NCBI GenBank assembly: GCA_973895155.1
Contig: OZ316896.1
Location: 13,082,001-13,146,000, forward strand
Direction: 5' to 3'
Origin: Marsupella aquatica
Lineage: Eukaryota > Marchantiophyta
DNA: 64,000 nt
The position numbers were made by a program, and so were the translations under genes. This document shows, one piece after another, positions 1 to 10,124 of this stretch. Positions within the stretch are counted from its first letter, which is position 1; every line of letters starts with the position of its first letter. The notes under the pieces were generated by a model. It did no database searches. It was not told the DNA's origin and was given only the letters and a program-made list of their open reading frames with translations.

Positions 1-339
1 CAAGTCCAAAATGACCAATGTTATTTGTTTTTTGATTGCCATGTGTCATTGTGTGATTGGGTACGGGGACCGTCGACGGTCAACGGCAATTGACCGTCGA
101 TGGTGATTTGTGTCGTCATTTTGGACCGTTCAGCATTTATGACCATATCATAAAAACCGTCATTTAGGATAGTATGAAATGACCACATGTTTTTAGCATC
201 ATTTGTCCAAAAGGACCGTGACCAAAATGTCCATTGTGACGCGTCTGGAAAGACAAGAACGATTGCGTCATTGTTTTGTTAAAAAGACCTGATTAATAGT
301 CATTGTTTCCGTCATAAAATACATTGTTTTCTACTAGTG
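1..339. mobile_element. One end of a CACTA (En/Spm) DNA transposon, cut by the window edge
   Basis: The tract ends at 331-339 in ctactagtg. Read on the minus strand this gives CACTAGTAGAAAACAATG, the typical start of a plant CACTA terminal inverted repeat. The 339 bp before it are rich in short repeated words (gaccgt, tgacc, ccaaaatg) in both orientations, as expected for CACTA subterminal repeats; one pair forms an imperfect inverted repeat at 69-83 and 89-103. Copia pol sequence begins immediately after, so the element lies inside a copia copy. CACTA elements make 3-bp target duplications; the right-hand copy would be aca at 340-342, but the left end is outside the window. No transposase coding is visible. 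Confidence 0.65.
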
Positions 340-344
340 ACATT

Positions 345-1320
345 TCATTTAAAGATGCCTTATAGGACCCAGGTTGGTATGCCGCAATGAAAGAAGAATA
401 TGACAGCTTGATCAGGAATAAGACTTGGAAACTTGTGGCATTACCACCAGGACGTACGTCGGGCCATTTCATCTAAATGGGTGTACAAGTCTAAACCCAT
501 CCACGACTCTGCTAATCCAACCCATGCCCGATTGAAGGCCCGCCTTGTTGCCAGAGGTCTCGAACAACAACCTGGAATAGACTACAATGACACTTTTGCC
601 CCAGTTGTTCGCTGGTCAACTCTTCGAACTGTTGTTGCTCTCGTTGTTGCATCCGGATGGCCCATCAGCCATATGGACTTGATTACCGCTTTTCTCAATG
701 GAACTCTTAAGGAGCTGTTGTTCATGCATCAACCCCCTGGCTTCGCTCAACCTGGCTTGGAGCATCTCATTTGTCAATTGAACAAATCCATTTACGGACT
801 GAAACAATCTCCCCGAGAGTGGTATCAAGAAATTGACACCTCCCTCCAGGAACAAGGTTGGACCCGTAGCACGGCTGACCCAAATCTCTATTACTTACAG
901 CAGGATTCTTCACTTGTCCTCCTACTTCTATACGTCAATGATTTAATTACTCATTACCAGCAATGACTCAGCACTCATCACCATTGTCAAGAAAAATCTT
1001 CATAGCCGGTATGAGATGAAGGACCTTGGCGAACTCCGGAAATATCTTGACGTGGAATTCACTCACACTACCAACGGACTGTTCCTTCACCAACAACCTT
1101 ATGTTGTGCAGATCTTACAAGACTCTGGCATGATCGACTATCGACATGCCTTCACTCCTCTCCCTGAAGGCTTTGCTACTCGATCAGATTCTAACACTCT
1201 GCCCGTCGATCGCTCAGCATACTGCACCCTTGTCGGTAAACTATTATTTCTTACTACTACCCGACCTGACCAGTCCTACTCTGTCGGTAAGGTGGCCCGT
1301 TTTGTCTCAGCCACACATGC
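345..1320 (+). pseudogene. Copia reverse transcriptase remnant
   Basis: Conserved copia RT features are visible in fragments: KWVYKSKP near 478, ARLVARG near 535, DYNDTFAPVV near 583, DLITAFLNG near 676, KSIYGLKQSPREWY near 785 and LLLYVND near 925, where the catalytic family motif YVDD reads YVND. A stop follows at 964-966. The frame resumes at 1016 with MKDLGELRKYLDVEF. It carries at least one premature stop and two frame changes. The YVND substitution alone would probably weaken polymerase activity. No promoter or start codon belongs to it. Confidence 0.88.
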
Positions 1321-1329
1321 AGCATTTGG

Positions 1330-1964
1330 ATGCAGTCAAGCACATTCTTCGATACATTAAGCACATGGTTGACTATGGGATCTCTTATCAGCGCACTTCT
1401 CAGCCTCTACTCGCTGGCTACACTAATGCTGACTACCTTGGGTGTCTGGATACTCGACGATCTACTGTTGGATATGTTTTTATGCTTGCCTCTGGACCTA
1501 TCTCCTGGGCCAGCAAAAGGCAACCTACAATTTCCAACAGCACCACTGAAGCTGAGTACAAGACCCTTTCTGAAGCTGCGAAAGAGGCCGTCTACCTACG
1601 TTGATTACTTCTGGAATTACACAAAACTCAAGCGGACATCTCTATTCCCGTTCAGTGCATGAATGTCAGCATTCACAAGGACCTAGCTACAGCCACCATT
1701 CCTTCTGCTCAGGACCTTCATCTCCATTGCGATAACCAGGGCTCTATACGTCTTGCTCAGAATCCGATCTTTCATGCTCGTACAAAGCACATTGAGGCTA
1801 AACATCACTTCATACGAGAACGGATCCTTGAAGGGGAACTGTCTTTGCATAACGTCAATACCGATGAACAACATGCTGACATCTTTACTAAACAAGTCTG
1901 TCGACAAACCTTTGAGCGACACCGGGGCTTCCTTGGCATCCGCTCTAAGACCCTGTTCATCTAG
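1330..1964 (+). pseudogene. Copia RNase H remnant
   Basis: The RNase H region reads YTNADYLGC, GPISWASKRQ and STTEAEYKTLSEAAKEAVYLR, then meets a stop at 1602-1604. It resumes at 1659 in another frame with the typical end HCDNQGSIRLAQNP, HARTKHIEAKHHFIRE and NTDEQHADIFTK. These are hallmark copia C-terminal motifs. The break separates the last third of the domain, so no intact RNase H is encoded. Confidence 0.88.
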
Positions 1965-2052
1965 CTTTTCTCGCATCAATCCTCTCTTCGATCAACTTTC
2001 TGCCCAACTGTGCTCTCTCCTTCTTCTCGATGAGTCTTCAGATCGAGGGGGG

Positions 2053-2326
2053 TGTTGGAAATGCTGCGATCCTCAGTACCGTTTACCTGTTGGGCCCACT
2101 TACCATTCCGTTGCGCCACTTGTTGTTCCTTGTCGTCTTCCGTCCTCTTCTGAGTACCATCTGATCTAGGTCTGCCTCACTGCTCCCTTGATCTGATCTA
2201 TGGGTCCCGCTCACCGTGTGGAGCCTCTCTTCCTCTGGGCACTCCTTGCCTTGGCTTCACTTAAGTACTTATGTCCACTACTTTCACTGTTCAGCCATCT
2301 TAGTCACGTAGATAGTTTTATCAACA
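2053..2326 (+). repeat. 3' LTR of the copia remnant
   Basis: The LTR begins with TGTTGGAAATG directly after the purine tract gatcgagggggg (2041-2052), the usual PPT/LTR junction of copia elements. A suitable end is ...TTTTATCAACA at 2326; an alternative CAACA lies at 2341. The 5' LTR is not in the window, so neither the exact end nor a target duplication can be checked. Confidence 0.55.
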
Positions 2327-4133
2327 AAATGCTCGTCAACACTTGCATCGGCCGGGATGTAGCAGGTTCCTTCGTTGATCGGTCAGAAGATGAGAGGGGT
2401 GGAATGCAGATTAGAGCGGATAGACCATGATGGACTGTCTTCATATGGGATCTTGAATTGCATTACATAGAGCTTACACAGGAACCATGGAATCCATTCA
2501 GAACTATAACGAAATCAGGAAGATCGTCGAAAAGGCAGTACACTCAAATGCGTGAGCGATTGCTGATCGATCTTGTTTGGAAGGTACAGAGCATATATTC
2601 ACAAGCCAACAACCTCCGTGACTGTTCGATCCCTGGAGATATCCTGAAATTGGGTGGCATCTGTCAAAAAATACTGAGTTCAGCAATGACATGCTTCTTC
2701 CGGCCCTGAATCCTCGTTCCCCAAAGGTTTGCTCAACTCAGGTAAGCCTCTTGAGCAGAATCGTAGAAATGGAAGAATCGATCCATCAAGAGAAACTTCC
2801 GGAAGACCTTCCTTCGACACAGCATACACATAAGAGAACCATCCTGTAGACCTTCCTCCCACACTGCATATCCTGTGGAAAACATGAAAAGTTGTTACGA
2901 ATGCAAGGTTTGCTTGACATTTGTCGCGGCAAGCCTAGCCAAGCCGTTGTATTCTTTGTTAGGACACATGTGCTTAGTCACAGCAAGTGTAGCCACTGAT
3001 AATGCTACCTGTGTTGCGGTCCAGACATATACAGAGTTTGCTTGACATTTGTCTAGTGTTAGTGGTTGACTTTGCAAAACGTAAATAACCCAAGGGGGTT
3101 GTTATAAAGTAGTTTTAGGGGAACCTTCCACATAATGTGAGCCTTTCTTCAATCCACTGTCCATGACAAAACCTGGATCCACCAGGTTTCACCATTTTCA
3201 GACCTGTTTTCCTAAAATTCTGGAGCAAAGTCTCATCCTAGAGGAGAGAAATGTGAAAAAGTGAGAAATATTGGACATTCTCCTTTTATATGGACAGTGG
3301 TGGTTTAAACCTTTCTTCATGCCTTTCTCAATGCACGCTTACCCGGCTCACCTCTCACCTGCCACATATATAGGCCTGTCAAGTTATGGCAACTGCTGTA
3401 GCATATGAGCTGGTGCATGGAAGTTTCTCCTATGCATTGAACTAAAGTGGAGGAAATGATGAGGGTTTTCATGCTCAACTTTCCTGAGCGCTAATTAGTT
3501 GTCACCTCAATCAGATTTATGATGGCTCCAACTGAGAACATATTTATTTTTTCACACCTTTAAATGAGGGCTGGACAACAAGTTTCCCTAGTAGTCTACT
3601 ATATATTCATGGGTCAAGACTGGCCCTATGCCTATGAATTACAAAATTGCCATTATGGTTGTATTATCGTTGAAGATGTGTCGTCATTGCAGGCCCATCT
3701 TGTGTTTGTGAAAGTGTTGTTTTTACAGTCATGATGTGGAGCAAAAGTATCATGAGCATAAGTGGTGTTGAGGGAAAGTGTAAGTTATCTATTGGCAAGA
3801 TAGTGAGAGGAAGTGCTGAAATGACAGTTGAAAGAGAAATACTTGAATGAGTTGTAGTAGAGAAATAGTTAAAAGTTGTGCAGAGGGGGAGGAGAGTGTA
3901 AAATACTAGTCAAGAGTCGCAGGTATAGGGAGACGGGACAGTTGCTCCTATAGTAAAGATACACAAGACCAAAAATTTGATGCCCCACCTATGCTGCTAA
4001 TGTGAAATTATACCATGGTGTACATTGATGGCGGGAGAAAATGGTCAAGATGTACAAACACAACCAAAGACAATCAGAGGAGAAACATTTTAGTGCATTG
4101 TGGTTCTTCCTAAACTTGCAACCCCACATTTGA
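2327..4133. other. Intergenic, no gene seen
   Basis: Moderately AT-rich sequence. The word gtttgcttgacatttgtc occurs twice (about 2908 and 3038). No exon series, RNA gene or intact transposon end was recognised. Confidence 0.4.
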
Positions 4134-4330
4134 GGCATGGTTTATGTTTGTCATCTGGGTTTAACCACGCATTAAATCTACGTCAACCGTACAACCAGAA
4201 CATAAACCAAGACACATGTAAGTAAAATCATTTGATTTGTAGATTATAAATATAGTATATTGATTTATGTTCTGATGTATGGACCACCTTAACTTGAATT
4301 AGATTTAACACATGATCTGGGTTTACTTGG
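4134..4330. repeat. Imperfect inverted-repeat element, possibly a small MITE
   Basis: Two arms around 4160-4205 and 4255-4315 are imperfect reverse complements, sharing the words taaatct, ccagaacataaacc and gatttatgttctg. The same words build the arms of the foldback element at 23.9-24.95 kb, so this may be a diverged short relative. No clear target duplication is seen. Confidence 0.35.
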
Positions 4331-5582
4331 CAATTATAGATACCGTTCTAGTTTAGTCATGGCAAGGGAGGTCAGACGATAACATCTGGCTTTCTCTCCT
4401 CTGAACTTTCGATCATTCCGACCATATGAACGTCTTCTGCTTGTCCATCATCATTCATGATCAGGGAAGAGCTCTCGTTCCCTTTCAAATACCAAGAGTC
4501 AGGAATTCCTTATGATCAAGAGGTCACCAATCTCTCACATGGACACCAACATAATCATCCATTCCTTTGTAATATAATGTACATCAATGTGCTTCTGCAA
4601 ACGCACTAGGAGAGTCGATCCTTTGTCGTGGGTCAGGGTTCTAGTGTAATTGCGAGTTTGGGCAAAGTTATTGAACATACACATGATGTATAAAACAGAG
4701 AACATCTAAGCTGTACAGTGAGAATTGGTGGGATGTTATTTCTGCATATTGTCATTGGACACGAGCTTTCTCGTTTTCTTCTAAGTAATTGTTGTTCACG
4801 TTTTGTTTCAGCGTCCTCTCTTCCCAAACACTTTCCTTTTCCTTCTTCTTACACTTTCCCTCCAAAGACACAAAGAACTTGGCAATGTTACACGCTGTGT
4901 CATGTTGGGTCATGTCGGTATCAATTATGCAATGTGCAAGTGTATTATGATTCAGACGTTGTCCATCTCATTGGAACAACTTGAGCTTCTGACCTGGGAG
5001 GCTGCCATTTATGGGGAAGGGATCTTTTAGATCGACTTAGGGTCCTGAATCCTGCCCGTAAGAAATAGAACATATAGTGGAAATGACACATTTTCCTACC
5101 TTCGATCTTAGCAGAGATTGGCTGAAACCACAAGTGAGATTGTTGCAATTATGTCCTTGTCAGCTGCTACCAATGACGAAGATGCCAACTTACTCCCTGT
5201 TGAGATATTTCAACCCATCTGTGGAATGGCAAGGAATAAAGTCACTCACCTCGAAAGTTAGTAACCTCAAAATATCGACAAGCAGAGCTAGAGCAAATCC
5301 TGAAATGCAAAACTGAGACAATTACAAGAGGAAACATATCATTGAGGAAAACTTTTCCCTTGTTCTTCAACTCATCATAGTCATGTTCTGGATAGAGTCC
5401 TCATAGGCCATAAAGCATTAGTAGTGCTGACGACTTTTACGACCAATTTCTTGATAGCTCGTCTTCAAGCTGTACGCCGACTAATGTAGTAGATACCCAC
5501 ACTTTCCATTCTCCCAAAGAGTTGTGTCGGCCAAATTTTGATTTTGATAACTAGACGTCCAGAGATCAAGGAGATCCTGTTT
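4331..5582. other. Intergenic, no gene seen
   Basis: Several short ORFs occur here (for example 4718-4984 and 5077-5316). They show no recognisable motifs and no consistent splice structure. Confidence 0.35.
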
Positions 5583-5706
5583 TTGGTTGTTATGACAACT
5601 CGCACATCATTCAATTGAGTATGTGATCCACATTTTCACCAAAATTGGTTGTTATGACAACTCACACATCATTCAATTGCGTATGTGATCCACATTTTCA
5701 CCAAAA
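5583..5706. repeat. Tandem duplication, 62 bp x 2
   Basis: A 62-bp unit beginning ttggttgttatgacaactc is present at 5583-5644 and again at 5645-5706, with only a few differences. It ends in ccacattttcaccaaaa. It is non-coding as far as can be seen. Confidence 0.85.
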
Positions 5707-6186
5707 AAAATTATCGTTGGTATATTTGGGTGATAGATGTATTCGCTTCTCCTGAACTTTTCTCCGGAAGTGAATGGAGTTTAACACACTCAATGTGGCG
5801 GCTTCCATGTGAGTGAATTCAACTCATTCGGTTTGGAAGAAGCTCTATATATGTGGGGGATTCCATGTGCGTGAATCTTCATCTGCCAGTACGATGGTTG
5901 TCTCTTCGGCTTCAGCATTTGACCAGTGGGAGTCGTTGCATTTTCAGTACAGACCTGAAATGGATTCAGTGAATGCATTTTAGTCTTTCCGGTGCTTGAC
6001 TTCTAAATTGTTGATGCAGAAACAGAGAGATTTTCGCCGCTTCTACAAGAATCAATGCGATTCCTTGAAGGTCGCTAGTCGGATCCTAATAGGAGTGGAC
6101 CAAAGAATGGACCAAATTCGACCAGACATTCCAATAATTAGGAGCATCCCTGCTACCGCTGCCCACTAAGGTCCTAATTGTTGAAA

Positions 6187-7200
6187 TTAAAGGGTGATAA
6201 CCACTTTCTTGGCAGACATGCCTTTCTTTTGAGCCTCTAGACCGTCTTGTATAGACTGGAGGCCCTTGCCGACTACGACGGGATCAGGAGCGGGGACAAA
6301 TTTGCCCTCAGCGAGAGCTTGTGGCAGGTAATCCTCGTAAACGGCCTTGCAGACCTCGTTGTCCTCAACACCAGAGATAAACTTGGTTTTAACGCCGCCA
6401 GGCAGGTCCTCCGAGGTCTGTCTGGCCGTAGAGATAAACTTGTGGCCTTGGGACTTGCTCAAGAATTCCGCGCAGACCTCCACTACTCCATCAATGGTGA
6501 TACAATCCAGCACGCCAGCAATTGTTTTGCCCTTCAATGCGTCAACCACCTCCTCGACAACAGTCTTACTATTGTAGTCAAAGACCTGGCTAGCGCCGAG
6601 CTTCTTGACGTAGTCGAAGTTCTTCGGGGACGCAGTGGTGATGACCTCGTAGCCGGATGCAACGCCGAGCTGAATCCCGTTGCTGCCGACGCTTGAGGCT
6701 CCTCCCCAGACGAGCAGCACTTGGCCAGTTGGATTTGGAGTCACGGACGGATACTGAAGCTCGAGATAAGTTTTCTTATACAAGCCGCAGGCTGCAGTCG
6801 ATAAGCCCAAGGGAATGGCCGCGGCAGCCTCGAAGGACATGGTGTTGGGGATTGGCGATGACATGGAGTCCAATACAACGGTGTACTCCTGGAAACCGCC
6901 CTCGCATACACGTCCGGTCATCACGCCAAATGCGAGACCAAGCACACGGTCGCCCACGCGGAATCGGGTGACCGAACTCCCAACCTCTGCGACCTCACCC
7001 GCAACATCTTCACCGAGGATGATTGGGTAGCTTAGGGGCAAAAACGCTAGTTCTTGCAGCGCCGAGTCGACGGGGTTGATGGCCACCGCGGAGTTCTTGA
7101 TGACGATCTCATGCTCGCCGGGGTGAGTGTAAGGAGCGGGACTGACCTCGAGCGGCTTTTTGTTTGCTGCGACAAGCCATGCGGCCCTGTTAGATGGCAT
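6187..7200 (-). CDS. Medium-chain (zinc-type) alcohol dehydrogenase/enoyl reductase-like oxidoreductase, fungal type
   Basis: A single uninterrupted frame of 337 aa, from ATG at 7200 to TAA at 6187-6189. It has the MDR fold: an N-terminal GroES-like part (NPVDSALQ at 42-49, LGEDVAGEV at 62-70, GDRVLG at 83-88) and a Rossmann part with the nucleotide-binding stretch VLLVWGGASSVGSNGIQLG at 161-179. The cysteine/histidine zinc ligands of true alcohol dehydrogenases are not in place, so it probably acts as an NADPH-dependent quinone or enoyl reductase; the substrate is unknown. The sequence reads most like fungal cipB-like, trans-acting enoyl-reductase family proteins, judged from memory. The frame is open upstream to 7269, but only through a TTG, so the ATG at 7200 was chosen. 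It has no intron and looks more GC-rich than its flanks. It could be horizontally acquired, or a contaminant joined in assembly. Confidence 0.85.
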   Translation of the reverse strand: MPSNRAAWLVAANKKPLEVSPAPYTHPGEHEIVIKNSAVAINPVDSALQELAFLPLSYPIILGEDVAGEVAEVGSSVTRFRVGDRVLGLAFGVMTGRVCEGGFQEYTVVLDSMSSPIPNTMSFEAAAAIPLGLSTAACGLYKKTYLELQYPSVTPNPTGQVLLVWGGASSVGSNGIQLGVASGYEVITTASPKNFDYVKKLGASQVFDYNSKTVVEEVVDALKGKTIAGVLDCITIDGVVEVCAEFLSKSQGHKFISTARQTSEDLPGGVKTKFISGVEDNEVCKAVYEDYLPQALAEGKFVPAPDPVVVGKGLQSIQDGLEAQKKGMSAKKVVITL

Positions 7201-10124
7201 TTTGAGCTGGAACGATGAGTTCACAGGCGTCGAACGAGCCGAAGAGGGATTTGCTGATGTCGACGACAAGACTGTTACAGAGCAGAGGATACTTTCTTAC
7301 GCTAGCTCCCGCCGAAGCATATGGCTGCTCGATCAACACCACAGCTTTTCAATTGTACTTGCCGATGGCCGTAAGCCCTGGACGCAAAGTGATGCCGGTG
7401 TCTTGATCATGACACGCTGAAATGCTCTTCACCTCTTGCAGCAGTCAAGAAGTCCTTCGTGCAGAAAGCAGGAGGCAGAGGGATGCAATGGAGATTCGAG
7501 CGAATAGATGAAGGTGGGATGGACTGTCGTTGTGGTGCATGGAAGGTGTATGGGATTGCTTCTTATGGTAATTTCGCCAGCCGGGAAAGCGCGATCCGGG
7601 AGAAAGCCGAAAAACCAGGACCCAATGAACGACCGGAACTCAAAATTTAGCAGGCTCTTTCTCTTTACTATTATGATAATTCTCAATACAATGTTGTCAG
7701 CAACACTTGTCAATGGCTCACGCCATTGATCTCTTTTGGTTGGTCAGATCCAAAGTTTGGAGCCAACAGCGTCCATCTTGTTTTTCGATCGTTTGAGATA
7801 TTCTGAAATCTTTTCCTTTCAATACTTCAATGAGCATATGGATGTCTTCGCCGTCTCTGATGCCTCTTTTCAGGAAGTTTGCTCAGGTGCTCAACTGACG
7901 TAGCCACTGCGAATTGCAGTAACGTAGAATGTAAGGAATGGATCGAAAGAAACATCTCGCATACCTTCTGGGCGCTTTCCTCTGAGCGAAAGGCGAGTGA
8001 CCCGGAGGGGCCACCACACTTACAACAGTTCAGCAATGGGTAGGCACAAGCTATTCGTAGGACGCATCGAAGAGCAGTGTTCTTGCGAAAGTACAGACTG
8101 GGTAGCCTCCCCGGGAGAAACAAAACTGTGATAGAGACATGAATGTTCCCATGGTGGTCATCATTAATTTGATTGCCCTTTGCAGTGACAACACTTGGCG
8201 CCACTTTATTCTTCCGGCTCATCTAAAGAGGGGCAATGATTTCCGGCTCATCTAATTAAGGCACAACCCTTGGAGTTTAGGTACTATATGTGGTGCAACC
8301 CTACGAAGAACAAGACCTCCCTCTTTTCTCACACATATGCATTTACTTTTTTCTCTTAATTGCATAAACTCTTGGGGCCATATTTGTGATTACTCTCTCT
8401 TTCTTTCTCTGACTCGTGATTGTGATCTTTGTGATTGCAGTAGATGATAGTGGGAAAACTAATTGTAGTTTTAGTCGTGTTTCTATCGACACATATTCAA
8501 CTTTAACTTTGTAATTTAAAGCATGCCACGATGTTTGTAGATTTCCAGTTGTTCAATATAGATACATTGACAAAGGATGGACAATTTTAGTGTCATTGGT
8601 GAGTTTACCGAGGTTGAAGCAGATGTACATTATAAAACAAAGGACTGGATCTCCGTGTGAGAGAGACTTGTTCATTACTCACGGTAGTGTACAGTGAATG
8701 AGAGACGTTCATATTGCCGAAGAAAGATGGGACGTTGAGAGGAATGCCATCAGTGGCGATTTTGACTATCCTTGCAACATCTGGAACGACCTAGTGGAAT
8801 ATGGTGTATGCGTGGAGCTTTTTGTTTATGTTGAGTACGGCGTATCTTTGGTTGTCTCTCATTCTTCAGAGGCGAGTGTTTCAAAGGGATGGTTAAAATC
8901 AACAGCGTGAGCATGATTTGATGCATGGTTTCTCTTCAGTGCAGCGAAAAAGGAGCCGGTCAACTGCACAGGACGAGAAGAACATCTGGAGCTTACATTC
9001 GAAGTTGATGAAGCAGGAGGATTTATCATGTTCACGATTAATCTCCGGGGGGTGACCTTGTGACCATATCAGGGAAGAAGAATTCTCAGACGAAACCGTA
9101 TGATCTCACAGTGCACCAAGAAACTCTGCATCCACGATGAGGAGCGACTTATTTGAAAACTGTGTTTCGACAATATGCATGTCCTGGCATTCCTTTTGAG
9201 GACAACGTGTAAGCAACTGCATCTGTTCCTCCGGTTATAGCTTTCATATTACCTTCTTGAATCTCCAGAATATTTTATATTTGTCGTAGTTAAAACTACT
9301 TGAGTCAATGCGACACAGCTCTCTCAACATTTGACAGTGAAACAGAAGCGATGTCACTAGATCAAAATTCACTGTTTGTGTCGTTAAAATGTTTGGCTGC
9401 TCGTTCAGGTTGCGAAGGTATTTGAGGCTGCCCATCAAATTTCAGGGAAGATTATGCTCAGAATGTGCAACCAACCCTCTATGCTTTGGCGTTGACAAAC
9501 CTGCAAAGAAGATTCCATGCCTACTTTAAGATACACTAGAAAATGGGTCAAGGGCTTCCATTAGTGATGGATGTATTGCTTCTCTCACATCCAAATAAGG
9601 TCGGTAGGCTCGGCTCCAAAATTGCCGAATGAACAGTGAAATTTTTTTACTAGCGAAACAGACAATACAGGCGGGAGGGAAAACATTGCTATTAGGCGTG
9701 TTGGAACTTGGTTAGACAGAATCAATTCCGCCACTGGACACACTCCAAGTTGAGCACACGGGCCAAACAGACAGAAAATTGAAAGACGAAAGGGAACGAG
9801 ACCCAGTTCTGCAACCCACACACAGGCCCACTACAGATTTTGCGTGCACCGGGAAGAATTCACGACATTGAACAGCTGCAGACAGGTAAGCGACACATTC
9901 AATTTTCACCCGCGAGAAATTGCAAAGAGCGTTAGCAACAATGCAATGCCTTCATCAGTCTTGAAATTTCTTTTCAGAGAATCGTTTGGTGTATTTTACA
10001 ACATAGTTAATAAGTCCAATGTCATCAACTCAAAACTATGTGACTCGAGCATTTCATCTGATGTCCTATACCGCAAGCTTCACAGTTTCAAAGCCTCTAC
10101 CACATGATACCCGTCATTTTGTGC
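7201..10124. other. Intergenic; one possible decayed coding patch at 8947-9210
   Basis: Around 8947-9065 one frame reads KEPVNCTGREEHLELTFEVD and continues to a stop near 9061. Right after it another frame reads VTISGKKNSQTKPYDLTVHQ and is broken by a further stop near 9138. Compositionally it resembles an old exon with a frame change, but I do not recognise the family. An ATG-started 131-codon ORF at 7827-8222 (minus) shows no motifs. Confidence 0.25.

Larger units (their letters stand above)
340..2326 (+). mobile_element. Degenerate Ty1/copia retrotransposon: RT, RNase H and 3' LTR
   Basis: Reverse transcriptase, RNase H and a 3' LTR remain, in the normal copia order. gag, protease and integrase are absent because the copy is interrupted at its left by the CACTA element. 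The RT part starts near 345 and is broken at once by a stop (TAG near 364) and then a frame change near 465. The protein-like tracts lie in different frames: RT about 460-965, RT/RNase H boundary about 1016-1320, RNase H about 1330-1604 and 1659-1964. A purine-rich primer tract ends at 2052. The copy cannot be functional. Confidence 0.9.

Noticed and set aside
616-855. Antisense ORF over the copia RT
   Set aside because: It is the complement of recognisable RT sequence and has no motif of its own.
6247-6696. Plus-strand ORFs over the oxidoreductase
   Set aside because: Shadows of the GC-richer real gene on the minus strand.
7827-8222. 131-codon minus ORF with an ATG start
   Set aside because: No motif, hydrophobic pattern or neighbour supports it; length is within chance expectation.
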